Shown piece by piece: positions 14,701 through 27,420 of a DNA stretch of 64,000 nucleotides. This stretch comes from Myrica gale. Lineage: Eukaryota > Streptophyta > Magnoliopsida > Fagales > Myricaceae. Within the stretch, counting starts at the first letter, position 1. Each line of letters opens with the position of its first letter. Under the pieces are notes generated by a model. That model was not told the origin of the DNA. It made no database searches and saw only the letters and a list, made by a program, of their open reading frames with translations. The DNA is taken from the NCBI GenBank assembly GCA_963930655.1, contig OZ005611.1:4161501-4225500 (forward strand), in the 5' to 3' direction. The translations under genes and the position numbers were made by a program.

Positions 14701-15671
14701 AAAATGATCTGAACTCTCTTCAGGTAACCCATCTTCACTTGATTTCTCACAGGACCGTGACACATAAATATGTGTGTTGATGATTGGTACATTGGTTGTG
14801 TATTAATGGGAATAAATGTCCAGAATGTATAGCTCATATTTGCCATAGAGAAAATGCATCTCCTTAGTGAACTTGTCACTGTTCACTCTAATTTCTGGAC
14901 GTTTTCCAGGTGTTGGGTTATCCCAGCAAACCCATTGGCCTTTTTATAAGGCGGTCAATTATTTTCCGGTCCGATTCCAATGGCGAAGATTTAGAAGGAT
15001 ATGCTGGTGCTGGCCTTTATGACAGGTAAACTCTTATGACTCTCCAAAACTGATACAGACAGACTTCTTTGCTTGATGAAACATTGCAGGGCCTTATTTA
15101 TATGAGCGATTTGGAGAAAAACACATTAGGTAAGTCTGGAATTATAGAGAACAATGCTTAGTATCAAGCCTACCATGATTATAACTTAGAGTTCAAAAGT
15201 ACCTACTATTTTGGAGTCTCAGCCAACTTCTGACCCAGACAAGTGTATCTCGAGGTATGAACATTAACAATTTTAGGCAGTAATGTAGCCTGACTCAGAG
15301 GAGGTCAATTGGTGGGACAGATAGTATTGTTCTGTAATTATTATTATAAGATTTTAACTGATGCATGCATTTCCTATCATCAGTCGCATGAAAAATTGGA
15401 GCACACTATTTTTGATTCCCATCTTATTTGCTGTGAGGTTACCAAAACGTCTTCTTTTTTCCTTAGTGTGCCGATGGATGAGGAAGAGAAAGTTGTGCTC
15501 GACTACTCGTCCGACCCACTGATGATTGATGGCAACTTTCGCCACTCGATCCTCTCTAGCATTGCACGTGCAGGTAGCGCCATCGAGGAGCTGTATGGGT
15601 CTCCACAAGACATTGAAGGCGTGATTAGAGACGGAAAAGTCTACGTTGTCCAGACAAGACCCCAAATGTGA
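2729..15671 (+). CDS. GWD1: Alpha-glucan, water dikinase 1, chloroplastic (33 coding exons)
   Basis: Phosphorylates C6 of glucosyl residues in starch (ATP + glucan + H2O), opening granules for breakdown; plastid stroma. Exons: 2729-3004, 3811-3852, 3965-4074, 4179-4257, 4389-4480, 4586-4739, 5604-5825, 6008-6346, 6449-6559, 6664-6762, 6866-7006, 7192-7280, 7794-7928, 8147-8309, 8418-8507, 8588-8773, 9084-9146, 9223-9285, 9378-9437, 9533-9685, 9810-9893, 10236-10412, 10492-10598, 11088-11301, 11386-11489, 11691-11829, 12007-12132, 12942-13052, 13626-13724, 14381-14554, 14631-14723, 14910-15025, 15467-15671. These splice in frame to 1471 residues, close to potato R1. Residues 1-75 look like a transit peptide. 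Tandem CBM45 starch-binding modules start near 224 and 297, each with VPEDLVQIQAYxRWE. The phosphohistidine swivel has MPDVLSHVSVRARN with the catalytic His near 1074. The redox pair CFATC follows near 1085-1089. The C-terminal ATP-binding domain resembles the PPDK N-terminal domain and ends QTRPQM. No lesion is seen. Tail-to-tail with the SOUL gene. Confidence 0.96.
10644..10915 (+). mobile_element. TRIM (miniature LTR retroelement), complete, in GWD intron 23
   Basis: Two 79-bp LTRs, 10644-10722 and 10837-10915, start TGTTAGA / TGTCAGA and end TTCACA. Directly after the left LTR is TGGTATCAAAACC (10723-10735), which resembles the primer-binding site for initiator tRNA-Met. A purine tract, TAAGGGAGAG, abuts the right LTR. 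The flanks read AAACT and AAACC, a 5-bp target duplication with one mismatch. At 272 bp with no coding capacity it fits a TRIM. It lies in the sense orientation of GWD and is expected to be removed by splicing. Confidence 0.85.
12419..12675 (+). mobile_element. Diverged second TRIM copy in GWD intron 27
   Basis: The order matches the copy at 10644: an LTR-like segment ending near 12495, then the primer-site-like TGGTATCAAATAAGAGG (from 12496), then the shared block GGTACTGAGTTCGAACTCT, then a second LTR-like segment holding TATCAACTTAAGCTTTTGG and ending TTTAACA at 12675. LTR similarity is much lower than in the first copy, so the edges are approximate. Same orientation as the first copy. Confidence 0.6.
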
Positions 15672-16632
15672 TTCTGATATTCCTTTTTCTTTTTTCGTTT
15701 TTTTTTTTTTTGGGGGGGGGAGGGGGGTTGGGGGGTGTTAAAATTTACATCCTCGACTGAATTTGTCTAAATGAGGATACAATATGCAAAGAACGAGGGA
15801 GGAAAAGGAGAATGAAGAAAGAAACTAAAGAGAGAATGGACTGGTAGAAGAAGTTGGCACGAATAAAGGGTAAGGTTATCTTCTGAACCACGACATAATG
15901 ATTTTTTTTTAATGATTTCATAAACAAGTAATTGTGTAATATCACGGGTGGGACTGTTAACTTAGCAAGTAGCAAGACCCATGTATGCCGTACATCTTAT
16001 TGGAATGTTTAGAAGTATATCAACTTTTTTAGCTGTGGGTGCTCTTGGTATATCTGCGTGATTTAAGTTGTGGCATGGCCAGTAGAACATGAGTGGCCTA
16101 CCAAGTGAGTCAATTTAACCTTTTGGCCTTTTCTCACTGGAGCTACGGAAAATGGTTCCCAGAAGATCTGTTGGTCGCCCCTGCAAGAGATGACGCAAAG
16201 ACTAATGACTTGCAAGAGAAGAGGCTCCAGTCAAAGTTCTGGAGCCCTAACGCTTCGCTTCAAAGGTGTAGGTATGGTTCTTCACTGGTTTATTTCAATC
16301 ATCAACCAATAGAAGAGAACAGACCAGGAAAAAAAAAAATCAGATGCGAATAGGTAAGTGCTGCAAGGAATCTCGAATCTAAACCTAACTAAGACCACAT
16401 ATCGAGACGAGAAATATTATTTAACTTAAAACCAGGGACTTCTTGAAAACATATAGTTCACTACTCCACAGACAAGGTACCGATGCTGCTCCAGGAGCTC
16501 ATTTTCTGAGACTCTAAAATCGGCCATGAAAGGCGTGCAATTCTACACTAAAAGCATGGGCTTTCTTTCTTTATTCTAGACAACAAAACACATCCCTTGC
16601 TAGGTGCTGCCAGACAGCACACAAAAGCCAAA
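15672..16632. other. Intergenic, between GWD and SOUL 3' ends
   Basis: The convergent 3' ends are separated by about 960 bp. The stretch begins with a T-rich then G-rich run (about 15686-15740). A short ORF at 16093-16353 has no recognisable domain and no splice context. Nothing else can be supported. Confidence 0.5.
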
Positions 16633-17413
16633 TCAATATTTTCCTTGATAGCCTGGACATCCCTCCACAGTAAAGCCAATAACGTCGATCCACACTTCAT
16701 TTAAGCGCCCAGAAAGCCGGTACGAAGCATTGTATTGGGCAATGGAGTAGTAGTTTCTATCTTGCAAAATTGCCGCTATTCCAGTCACCTGCTTATCGAG
16801 ACTCGTTATGAGAGCGTCGATTTCTTTATTAATGTTCTCATCTTTAGCAAACCCGGTAAACTTTCTAACCGCTATACAATGACTTCTCCACTTGTCGAGC
16901 TGCAAATTCAGTTCCGGATTGGGCTGTGGAAGGCTCCCAAGGTATTTGGCAGGGAGATAAAAACTCACAGAATAGTTAGAACCGAGCGATGATGACGAGT
17001 TGATGCTTGTTAAGACAGGAGCAGTAATCGTAATCCGCGAATGGTTGAGGTTTCCACCATGAATGTACTGATACAACCTGACGGAAACAAATACGACTTC
17101 AGGTCCAGCAATGTGTGAGGAAGAGGTAAGAAGAATGCTTATAATGTAAATGACATTTTAAGCTTTGGTGAGTTAACCTGTGAAAGCCATCCTTGGTGGA
17201 CTTCTCGAATGAGGTAGCTCCTGGGACGAGGACGGACATCCACGAGGATTCTCTGTAGAGTCTTATCTCGAGATCAGATTCCGAGAGCACCACTGTGTAC
17301 TGTGGCGATTCGACTGCGACGACAGAGAGTACGAGGTTGTCAGTGTTGACGAGGCAAACGTACATCACTGATACGAGGTAATATGGGAGAAAGTACAACA
17401 ATGACCTTCCCAT
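16633..17413 (-). CDS. SOUL/HBP-family (putative haem-binding) protein
   Basis: Two exons on the minus strand, 17413-17178 and 17077-16633, joined by a GT-AG intron, give 226 residues. Residues 1 to about 34 (from MGRSLLYFLPYYLVSVMYV) are hydrophobic and look like a signal peptide or anchor. The body has the SOUL pattern: VESPQYTVVLSESDLEIRLYR, then SFEKSTKDGFHRLYQYIHGGN, then PVLTSINSS and VSFYLPAKYLG. The C-terminal half keeps KFTGFAKDENI and a final IGFTVEGCPGY. The length matches plant SOUL proteins of this type. Family members bind haem or porphyrin in animals and plastid forms exist in plants; the role of this extraplastidic-looking form is not established. The start chosen is the Met before the hydrophobic stretch. 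The longer ORF upstream (to 17593) reads through the putative TATA region and is rejected. Confidence 0.88.
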
Positions 17414-17503
17414 CTTTCGATTTCTTGATTTTTTTTTTTGGTGATTCAGATTCTTTCTGAGTCTGCGATTGCTAATGGAGATTATGGAAACGGTTTCGCT
17501 CCG

Positions 17504-17512
17504 CTTTTTATA
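17504..17512 (-). promoter_or_regulatory. TATA box of the SOUL gene
   Basis: The minus strand reads TATAAAAAG about 90 bp upstream of the start codon at 17413, a reasonable TATA position for a leader of about 60 nt. Confidence 0.5.
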
Positions 17513-20500
17513 GCCCACATGAATCTTACTAAAGGACGTGTTTATCCTTCTCTCTATGCTGTTTCTACGCCAATGCCACTGCCAGCCTGTCACTTGAAGT
17601 GACCCTAAACATTGTCCCTAATGATGGTTTATTAGTATGCTTCCAAAGCGGGCAAATATAGCACCACCACTTACGAACTATGAGAGCGGACTAACGTTCG
17701 AATTACAATGACAACTTTTTTGTCATTCTTTTTATATATATAAAGTACAGCTGCGAGTTTGTATGGAGGCAATCCTCACATATCAGTTTGAATAAAACCA
17801 ATAATTTCTCGACAAAGACTAGCCATAAAAGAATAAATAAAATTAGAACAGCTAACTCCCGCTTGTCAGGTAATAAGGTATACAATTTCCTTCGCAGTAA
17901 ACGTGACAACAAATACTTAGATTCGAGGAATTAATACTCTTAATTCCTCCCAACGGTTTGAATGCTCACCAAACCACACATGACAAGTGTTTTGTTCATA
18001 AACAAGTTCAGATCAAAGTGCATTCGATTATAGAAAGGTAAAATGCCGTTTACATATCTATCCGACTGGGAGATAGCCCCCTTCCTGGCCTAAAGGTCTC
18101 ATGACTGCACATACCTCTCACCCTTGTACTCTCTGAAAGCCCTTAGAAGTACTGAGATCTTCAATTTATTGTCTGAAGTTTCTCTTCCTCTTCTTCTCTA
18201 CATCACCCTCTATATGAAAAGACAAGATCCTGTTGTTTGTCAGTTCTTCAAAAATGGTCCACTCCATGTGGTGGTTCTAATTAGCTTTGACTTAAACCAC
18301 CAACTAAACTGAAACTGATCTACACCTATTGATTCATATTGGTTAAATCACTTCAAGATAGCTGTGCCTAGTTTGGGATTGGGGAGTACATTTCATTCGA
18401 TCCTGTCAATTTAGAAGTCAAAAATTTTCCAATCTCTAGATTCTACCCAAGGGGTTGTTGCTCAATCCTAATTTTGAGGTAGCCCCCTCTCTCTGTTCTT
18501 GATACAAAGTTTAGCATGGTGAACTCCAGCCAGATTGAAGCAAACATCAATGTTGCTTAGGGCAACAACCAGAATTTCTTTGAGAACCATGCAAAGCAAA
18601 AGGTGACCCTTCAAGTGGCAAGACTAGAAGGCAGACAGAAAGATTCCTTTTCTGTTTTTGGTCAATTAATTAAGGCTCAAGTGACTCGGTGGCTTCCAAT
18701 CCCACTTGCCAACTTGTTCATAAATCTTGAAATAACATCGGTACTAACACTTCTTTTTTCCAAGCAAAAGTAGGGAATCTTGTTATGGGCATCTTACCAA
18801 CCCCAGTAATCGGGATACGAATCAAAAGGAAGCCAAATTAATTTGGGAGACACGTGGGTTGGTCACCCACAATCATAATATGTGCATCTGGTCTGCTAAA
18901 AGCAGGGCCGGCACTACTTATAGTACTTGTTGTCGTTGGTTAATTAACGTAAGAGAATAGTTAGCTTGAATCTTCTAATTATTAATGCAATTTCAAATAG
19001 AAACTTAAACTATTAATCTTAACTCATTCAAAATACACTAATTGGATTGTTAGATCTTTTTTCAGAGCGCAAATAGCTAAAGGTTATGTTTAAGATCCAT
19101 GTTTGAGATTGCAATTTGCTGATATGAGAGTTCAAAGATAGGGTTTGCCTGCTAATATTTTGAGGGTTTAAAAAGTTTGGTGTATGAAAATTAGTGCAAA
19201 AGTAAAGAGAGATAATTTCATTAGGAGAGAGAAATTATTTGGAGATTATTTTATTAAACCAAATTTTTAGAATTGACAGCCAAACACTACCTAAGAAGTG
19301 ACCCACTAACTTATCCTGGACATGGTGGATGTTAATGGCCACATAGGAATTAGGAAAGGGGGAGAACTTCTTTAGCATTTAGGGAAGCAGCACCCTGCTT
19401 CATTCCTTTCTTGAATCCACTATCCAGACAAGGACAAAAACGCAAGCAATTTCTTATGAAGAGGAAAGACCTCGTTAGTCGTTAGGATCTTCAGTTATTC
19501 CCCTTGAAAAAGGAGGAGGAAAAAAAAACAAGAACAAAAGTGTTCACAAAATGCTACCGGAAAAACGACGTCATGCCTTTCTTCTGTGTTTTGGGCCAAA
19601 AGATAAAGAACGAGCTGTAGGAGCTTCTTGCCTTGTGTTAGCAAAAATTATTCTTTCGTTACCGCCTCCATGAATTCTTCTGTGATCTTAAAATAGAAGG
19701 ATGTTTAGCAAGGGTTGGTGCTTTTGAACAAATTCGTCTCGGAGAATCGCCTAAGGTGGTAATAAGATAAGCGGTTTCCAAAATTATTAGTCAATATTCA
19801 AATTATATATGTTTTCTTATTTTAGATGGTAAAACATCATAGAAAAAACATCACTTTCTACACATGAATTATAGGTTAAATGCTATTGTAAGTCTTCAAA
19901 CTACCGATTTTATCGCATTGAGTCCTCAAATGATTAAAATTTATTGATGTTTTCCCTATAACAAGATTCCGCTGTTGATATTGTGCCACGTAACATTTTT
20001 TTTTGCACATTTCAATTATAGGATCTTATTGGAGAGGGAACATTAATACATTTTAATACCTTATGTTGTTAAATATAATGAAATTGATGATTCAAATCGG
20101 GAATGATATTTGGGTGATGCTCAGGAGTTAGAAGTGAAGATTATCCAAAATGATATTATGGTATGAAGGGTCTCTAAGGTGTTTTTACACAAATTTATCT
20201 TTTTGTACAAAATGTGATGCTTGAGGTGTAAGAAAGCACCAAATAATCTGATTTATGTGTGTTAATATGATACAACACATAACTAGTTTAGTGGTATATA
20301 TATAAGTTTCTCTTCATTACTGGAAGAAAAAGAAAAAACAGACAAAGCGATGAAGGTTTTGAAGATTGAGATAAAGGGTGGAGTCTGTACGTCTGTACAA
20401 GTGTTTAAGCTAATATGTACAATTTTTTTTTTTTTATAAATCACATTCCAATCAAGGAATCGCAAGGGATACATGCCACAACTGTTCAGAAGAGTATTCA

Positions 20501-21127
20501 AACCAAAATTAAAAATAACAATCACAATTAACTATAAAAATTGAAATACATTCTAAAGAGATGGAACCCAAAATGAGGGAAGAAGTCGCCCATTTTACGA
20601 TCTGGTGTGACATCCTAAAGCTAATATGTACAAATTGGCAATAAGATCAAGATTCTTCTCGAGTCCCCACGCGGTGGGAATGGCAAGGAAACTTTTTTGA
20701 AAACTGCAGCTTCACATTCAATTACGAACTCTGGCCCATTATAGATCGTATGGGTTCATAATGGGCTTTAGGATCAGAAGATATACTGCCACAACCCATG
20801 TCTGTTTACTCTTGGGCTTTTGTAAGTAGGAGTTCTGCCCAATCTAAAATCATACAGAATTACATTCTGGGCGACCATTGTCAGGCCTTAGAATCTTCTC
20901 CATGGTTCACGTTTAAAACACTCAAAGGGCAAGTATAATGGGGTTCAAGGCCCTTGATAGACAATAAGAGAGCAGAAGACCCTCGCCAACTGGGCACTAA
21001 GGCCCCTTTACAACCGCGCACATAGGCCCAAATACTACTGTGCACTTAGGCCTAAAGACAACACCGACCAACCGGTGGGGCCGGGGCGACGGTTGATGGC
21101 TGTTTTTTTTTTCTTCTTCTCCTTTAT

Positions 21128-21343
21128 AAGGTGTCGTTTGTTTCCCAATAATTCGGCACCTCAACGTTTCGGCTCATATTAAAAAATTATAAAATAATAT
21201 TTTTTTATCCATCAAATAATATTTTTTTATTATAATATTCACTCAAATCTTTTTTCTGCTCACTTTTTCACCAACTCTCACAAACATCTTTATTTTTTCA
21301 CCAATCTCAATACCCCAACATTTCCACAAACAAATACCACCTT
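21128..21343. mobile_element. MITE with AAGGTGTCGTTTGTTT-type ends
   Basis: The left end AAGGTGTCGTTTGTTT and right end AAACAAATACCACCTT form terminal inverted repeats over 216 bp of AT-rich, non-coding DNA. The palindrome extends one base into the flanks, so the exact target duplication is unclear. It resembles the copies at 29347, 59604 and 24541. Confidence 0.6.
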
Positions 21344-24300
21344 ACTCTAATTTCCCTTAATTTTTTAGTTTGTTCTTTCTTTTCTTTTTCCCTTTTTTTT
21401 TAGATGATTTACGTGTCAGTAAATCTCGTCAAGGAATTGACGCAAAAATGGACAGAGAACCCAAAATTACGAAATGGGTCTTAAAGGAATCACGAAAAAA
21501 ACTCACGGGGGTATTATCATATTCTTTGAAATTAATATAGAACATAAAATCTCAATAATCCAGTCCCTTCTCAGACTTAAAAGCCAGTTTGATCGGGTAA
21601 GGAATGGAGTCAATCGACCAAACTCCAAACCATCATATTCCGATTCTTATCCAAACTATGTTGGGGATACAAGTATTTGATAGGCAGATCCAGTCTGCAG
21701 CTGTGCCGATTAGAAACGGAAGTATATGATTAAGCATCATTTGTTGTCTCCAAAGCAAGCAAGGCCCAGAGACTACCGTCCAGATTGTGTGTTAGGTTCG
21801 AGCAACATCATCATGACACACATGCTTATATATATATATATATGAACACAGATGTGGCCCCTGAGATTGATTATGCCTCAAGGACGACCATACCAAACAA
21901 GAGCGTCCTGCGGAAAACACCACGCTCCTAAATCTCGGCTTAGGCATAAACCCAGTTTGACTAAAGGGCAGACTGGCAGTCAGCGACATCTTTCCCTGGC
22001 CATGTCCCTTTGCAAACCCCCTTTTTAGCGATCTTTATCTCTTTATTCCTCGCCGGGCAACTTTATAAAAGGATTTACTTGCATTCTCGTTCCTTCAATT
22101 AGGAAAGCTGACCATGCCTCTTAGACAAAATCATTGGCCGGACATTAGTGTTCCTTGCTTGCGAGCCTTTCATATGCTCTTTCTTATCCTTTCTCGAGAG
22201 CCTTTTGCATTAAAATATGACCTTATTCCATTAGAAAATAAATAATATCAAGTTAACCTTTCTACACGGGAAGTCATGTACTACACTATTTGGTGAACAA
22301 TTACTTGGCCGGGGGAGAAGAAAAAAGAAAGAAAGAAAGGTGCATTATTCAGTGGTTTTGAATCGGCAACCCCCCTACAATAAACTACTACCACTCATTC
22401 TCATGATTCTATTCTCTTCTTTTCATGACGGTCTAAGTGGATTCACTTTTTTGCTAAAATTCCAATTTCAGCTAAAGTTCTGAAGTTTGATGCCTAGATT
22501 ATATTTGTGGTTTTTTTCTTTTTTGAAAATCACCTTATACTTTGGTTTATACAATAATAAAAATAGATCACCTAACACTTTGGTGACCACAGTGACCACT
22601 GACCGATGCAAATTTTACAGATATTCTCTTCTAAGTAGAACCGCATAATAGTGTAGAAGTTTGTGAAAAGGTTCTTTAGACTTTGAATTGAAGCCGCCCA
22701 CTTACCATATTAGCGGCTAAAAATAAATAGAGTCAAGGAATTACAACTATGTCATCATGACAAACTTCTTATTTCCTTAGCAAGCAGTTGAATTTCAAGC
22801 CCACAACCCCACTTAAACGCGTAATGATTCTTACATATTCTTTCAAATTCCCTGTATGGGTCATCTTTTTGGAGGTCTCCAGGAATTGGGTCCTATAAAG
22901 CTCACCTTTGGTTCTTCCATGGTGTGGTTTTCAATCCATCTGAAGAAAATAGGTCTAGTCATTGTTGTCTCCCAGCCAATGTAATGAAAGGTTTTAGTCA
23001 ACAAGCTTTTAAGGAGAGATGAATCCTGGTCAAATGGAATTTCGGTCTCAACTTTCCGTTTTGGCGGATTAGACCCATATTAACCATAAAGCCTTTGGAG
23101 TCATACCTAAAACCAAGTTAATTAATCATCCGGATCTGCTGATAAAGAATTACAAACAATGGAAAGGTACAGTTTCTGAAATCAATTAGCAGCATGCTGC
23201 ATACCCTGGAGCCTTGCCTGCCACTTCGAATAGCAGTCACCCCTGATCTCCCTCCTCTTCCTCTTCCTCTTCCCTACTCCTCCTCCTTTGCACGTGGGTG
23301 CATGTTTTGGTACAGTACTTCTCATTGACTGAAGGAAAATCAACGAAGCGAGAAATAAAGATAGATCCTCTGAGGTGACCCTGCATGTCTTTCCACTCGT
23401 ATTCTAGAGTCAATGCAACCAAACAGCGTTCAGATGTCAGTAAAGGCCGACTTTGGCTTCCACTATTGATGTGTCAATTGACGCCCATACATTGTGGCCC
23501 TTGTGTGAGTGCATGGCATTCCTTTTTCTTTATCCAGATGCCACCAGCCCATCTCTTAGATTCGACTTGGAGACACTATGATTAGAACGTGGCAGAAATC
23601 TGATTAAAAGAGAACATAACTCAAATTTAGGCAAAGTACAATGCCGCTGCTCTGACCCCTTCGAAATTGCATACCGCAACTGAAGAGAAAAAAAAAGACA
23701 GTCATATAGCGTAGTAGACCAGATTATTTGACCCGTGCCTATAAGGAATGCACGATTCAGATGGTTAGTCATAGGCAATGTCTCTAATACTTGTGTTGTG
23801 AAAACTCCCCAAGTGGATTATGAGACCCACAAATTCACAATAAAGAACGGCAAAAATGATCCGGCTGCTGAAGAATTCATAATAGCAGTCTCAGATTCTT
23901 AGTGCCTACTCTCAAGAAAGCTTTCCTTCAATATTGTTATGTTTATGGCTGGCTTTTAAGGCATTTTCCCCTGATATCAGCTTTTCTTCCCTCGAGACGA
24001 TGAAAAGGGAAATGCTGAATCCAATAGAAACATAAAAAGCTTCCGCGGTTGCATCAAACAGGATTGCACATGACCGTCTTCCCCGCCACAAGAGGCAATG
24101 ATATGGACTGCTAATTTGCTATGACTATGTTCGAAAATTCCATTTCTCTGCCAAAACAGTACTAATAACACTGAGAGGGGGAATATTTTAGGCTCTTTTG
24201 ATTTTATAGAATGCCCTGACCTCACTTTTGTCTTCAATTCCTTATGTCATTGGTGAAAATCACCCTGACATCCATGATCCATTATACGCCCCTAATCTAA

Positions 24301-24366
24301 TTTCCAGAGCGTCCTTTGTGCCAAACCTATCGCTATTTTTCCAGATGATTATACCTGCACAATCAC

Positions 24367-24453
24367 TGCAGTACCAGCATGGCCTTACCCGTTAAGGACT
24401 GTGGTTTCTGCAATACCAGCATGGCCTTACCACTTAACATACGACTGTGGTTT
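24367..24453. repeat. Two-unit tandem repeat, about 42-45 bp
   Basis: TGCAGTACCAGCATGGCCTTACC at 24367 and TGCAATACCAGCATGGCCTTACC at 24409 head two units, each ending ACTGTGGTTT. It is non-coding and its origin is unknown. Confidence 0.7.
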
Positions 24454-24540
24454 TATTTCTCGTTTTTCGAAATTCCTTGTAAAATAACAGTGTGTTCGTC
24501 CACTACAGAGCTATATATTTTCTTGTACAACTATACTGCC

Positions 24541-24745
24541 TTAGGTTGTGTTTGCGTATTAAAATTTTGAGGAGGTTAAAATTTTAGGGTATTAGATTTG
24601 GTGAAAAAGTGAAGAGATAAATGATTTCTAATATTCATTACAGTGAAGTAATGATATGATGGAGATAGAGATTATATTATAATTTTTTATTATGTTAAAA
24701 TTTTAGGAGTTGTAAAATTCTTGTTAATAAACATAGAGGCTCCTT
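24541..24745. mobile_element. Diverged MITE of the TTTGTTT/AAAATTTTG family
   Basis: The left end TTAGGTTGTGTTTGCGTATTAAAATTTTG is matched on the right by an inverted AAAATTCTTGTTAATAAACATAG. The interior shares GGTGAAAAAGTGAAGAGA with other copies in the window. The ends are degenerate, so the boundaries are approximate. Confidence 0.45.
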
Positions 24746-27420
24746 TCGGATAAAAGCAACTGTGAACATAGTGCTTTAGCAGCCTTTCAAACTGGAGCTT
24801 TTCAGAGGAATTTTGATCCTATTTTAGAGCCGATAAACAGATGTTAATACGGGGTGTAGATGGAGAATTTGTCAAAGACCTATTATGGCGACAGGTTCAA
24901 TTAATATGGGGTTCATTTAGGGCTCAAAAGCATTGAAGACACTTGAATACGTTTGAGGACTTTGCCAGTCTTTGTAACGTCTGAGACTAGAGGGGTCTCT
25001 TGCAATGGGACAGGGAGACCACCTTCACTCGCTTCTGCCCCTAAAATTTCTACAACCAACCAATACCTTTTCCAACTTGGGTTTAAGGCATCTGAAACCA
25101 CAACCATACATCACCTAGACATGCTACCATTAATTGGGGTCTCACATGGAATCATATAAAGTGCTGGAGTTCTACAGCTTCAATGGCAATCCTCTGCCAT
25201 CAAGTAAATTCTACGTTCTGTTTTATGAAAAGTTTCTTGGCTCTGGGATTAATTCCATTAAGATATCTAAAATTTGTGCTTACCGATTGATTTGGAATGA
25301 GATTGAAATGTTGTGGGCCAAGCACCCCAAAAAACAAAAACAAAAAACATCTTGTGGGCCTAGATTCCTGGATGCTTTCCATTTTTTGTATGCTGCAGGT
25401 GTGGAACGGTTTTAAACCTTAAGAAGCAGAAGCAGAATAAGAATAAGCAAGAAGCAGGATTAGAATTAGAATAAAATATAACATAAGCAATAAAGGGAAT
25501 GCTGGTGAAGTGGCATTCATCATTGTCAGCGTCCTAAAAAGAGAACGAGGGAATACTTGGAAAGGCAAACCCAAGCTTTTGTAAACTCATTAGATGCATC
25601 AGTCTCAAAATTAACCTACATTAACTAATACTAATACAAATAGATAATTAAGAAGTGAAGCCTGATTTGAATGATGGCAGGTCTATTTGTGCTTTCCAAA
25701 ATGTTAAACTCAAGAGGTATGATTACTGGTGCAGCATTTGGAGATCGAAGTTAAGTGAAAGAAACTAAAAAACATAGATATAAAATGCATACTGTATCAG
25801 TAATGCTGGACATGTGTAATCAATCCGAGCCATGGGTGATGGGTGATCAGATGTCATGTGCCTTTAACAGTGACATCATGCGCTTTAAGGCCTCTGTTTG
25901 GCCTATGTAAATGTTATCAGGTCATTTTTGCTGACAGATTTGAGAAGGCTTCCGCACAACAATCTAAAAAAGTTTTTGCACAGCAGGTTCTTAATAGAGA
26001 GGTTGCACAGAAAAAAGAATTATCTTAAGTTATCAAATCCCAATCACCGCCGGATCTTTCTTGCAGCCTACACTACAAATAAGCTGAAGCAATTAAGGCA
26101 TCAGAGTAGGCGTATGTTAATCTCTTCATTATTCTGGATTACTTCAGAAAAGAACCGTTTTTAGTTGCTTAAATGATGAAAATAACAAATCTCTGTGCTA
26201 AATGCTAAATCTGAAAGCTGGAAATGTTGGAAGTACTTGGATACCTCTGACTAAGAATAACAAGAGACATGACTTGATGGAAAGCTGGATTGCAATTAAA
26301 TGGTATATATGTGTCTACTCAATTAAAGGGAAATGCAGAGAGTGGAAATTCCGGTGCCACCAACAATTTTTAATCGAGAGAAAACCAAAGATTGAGCGGC
26401 TCATGCATGGGCGTGTCTAAGCATGCAGAGAATGCACATAACGAGATGCGCGTGCGGCGTGCCAACATTGCAGGCCCAACACAATGACAAATTGGCTCGC
26501 TCTTAAAAACGACTGCTCACAAAAGGTGTGGCACTTAGGAGAAGGTAGATTAAGTACAACCCTAGGAAGTGCTGAACAGTTTTTGATGCTTGACTAGCTT
26601 GGTGGTCACCTATCAAGCATAAAACTGTCCAACCATCTGCAAGTTAACTACTGTGGTATTGGCAGCAGACCTTCAGTTCCTTGTCCAATTATTCAATCCT
26701 AGAAACTGGTCATATCAAAAATTCTAGGAAAACCAAAGCGGCATAGCTTTAGTTTGCTAAATTATTGTAGGAAATGAGAGATAATAAAAACAGACTAGCT
26801 GACACAAAGAACATCTAGGTAAGTGAGAAAGAGAACCCCCAAAGCAAAGAACTTTGGAAACCCAGAATCAAGTGTAATTCCTATCTGTCTTCGGAACCAA
26901 AGTAAAGAATAACATATATCAGTACCATTTCGCCCTATAAATTTAACAAAAAAGCTAAAGGTTCAGTCTTTGTATTGGAGACTGGAAACACAACCTCTCA
27001 ACCCCCCCCCCCCCCAACCCGTCTTTCTCTCTCCTCAATTTCTTTTTCAACTTTAAAAAATAGAGCATGATTTCATCACTACCCGGTATTTATAACTTCA
27101 TCCCCACATGGGTAAAACTTTTAAGAAAACCCAACCCATTTGTTTTTTAGTCAGCTCATGCCGGGACGTTCACGTTGTCAGAACATAAAACCGAGGTATT
27201 AGAAGCTGTGCGAGCTAGAGAGAAGGAATAGAAGGAAGTTTTCGTTATCCTGGGGTTCCAGAGCTTTGGAAATGATGAGAGATTGAGGCTTCATAGAATA
27301 GTCATTAGGTGTCGGATGGATTTGCTGGGAGTTGTGTCTTCGTGGAGAAAACCCAGGAGTAAAATTTTTGAGCGCAGAACAGGACAACACCGATGTACTC
27401 AAACGCAAATAGAGTTTGAA

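Larger units (their letters stand above)
17594..27200. other. About 9.6 kb gene-poor intergenic region
   Basis: No ORF here has family similarity that I recognise; all are short and most overlap low-complexity sequence. The region holds MITE-like insertions (21128-21343 and about 24541-24745), a fragment with the 'AGTCTTCAAACTACCGATTTTA' style of dispersed repeat (about 19890-19960), a TA microsatellite at 21829-21843, and a two-copy tandem repeat at 24367-24453. Poly-C is present at 27003-27016. Regulatory DNA for the flanking divergent genes may be included but cannot be identified. Confidence 0.55.

Noticed and set aside
17414-17593. Longer SOUL protein starting at 17593
   Set aside because: The extension would cross the putative TATA box and put about 60 residues before a clear signal peptide.
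23237-23422. Minus-strand ORF ending in a Glu-rich tail
   Set aside because: The acidic tail is a CCTCTTC low-complexity tract read in reverse; the rest is unmatched.
27283-27420. Upstream Met of the neprosin gene
   Set aside because: It adds 46 basic residues before the hydrophobic signal sequence, unlike the family; the Met at 27421 is preferred.
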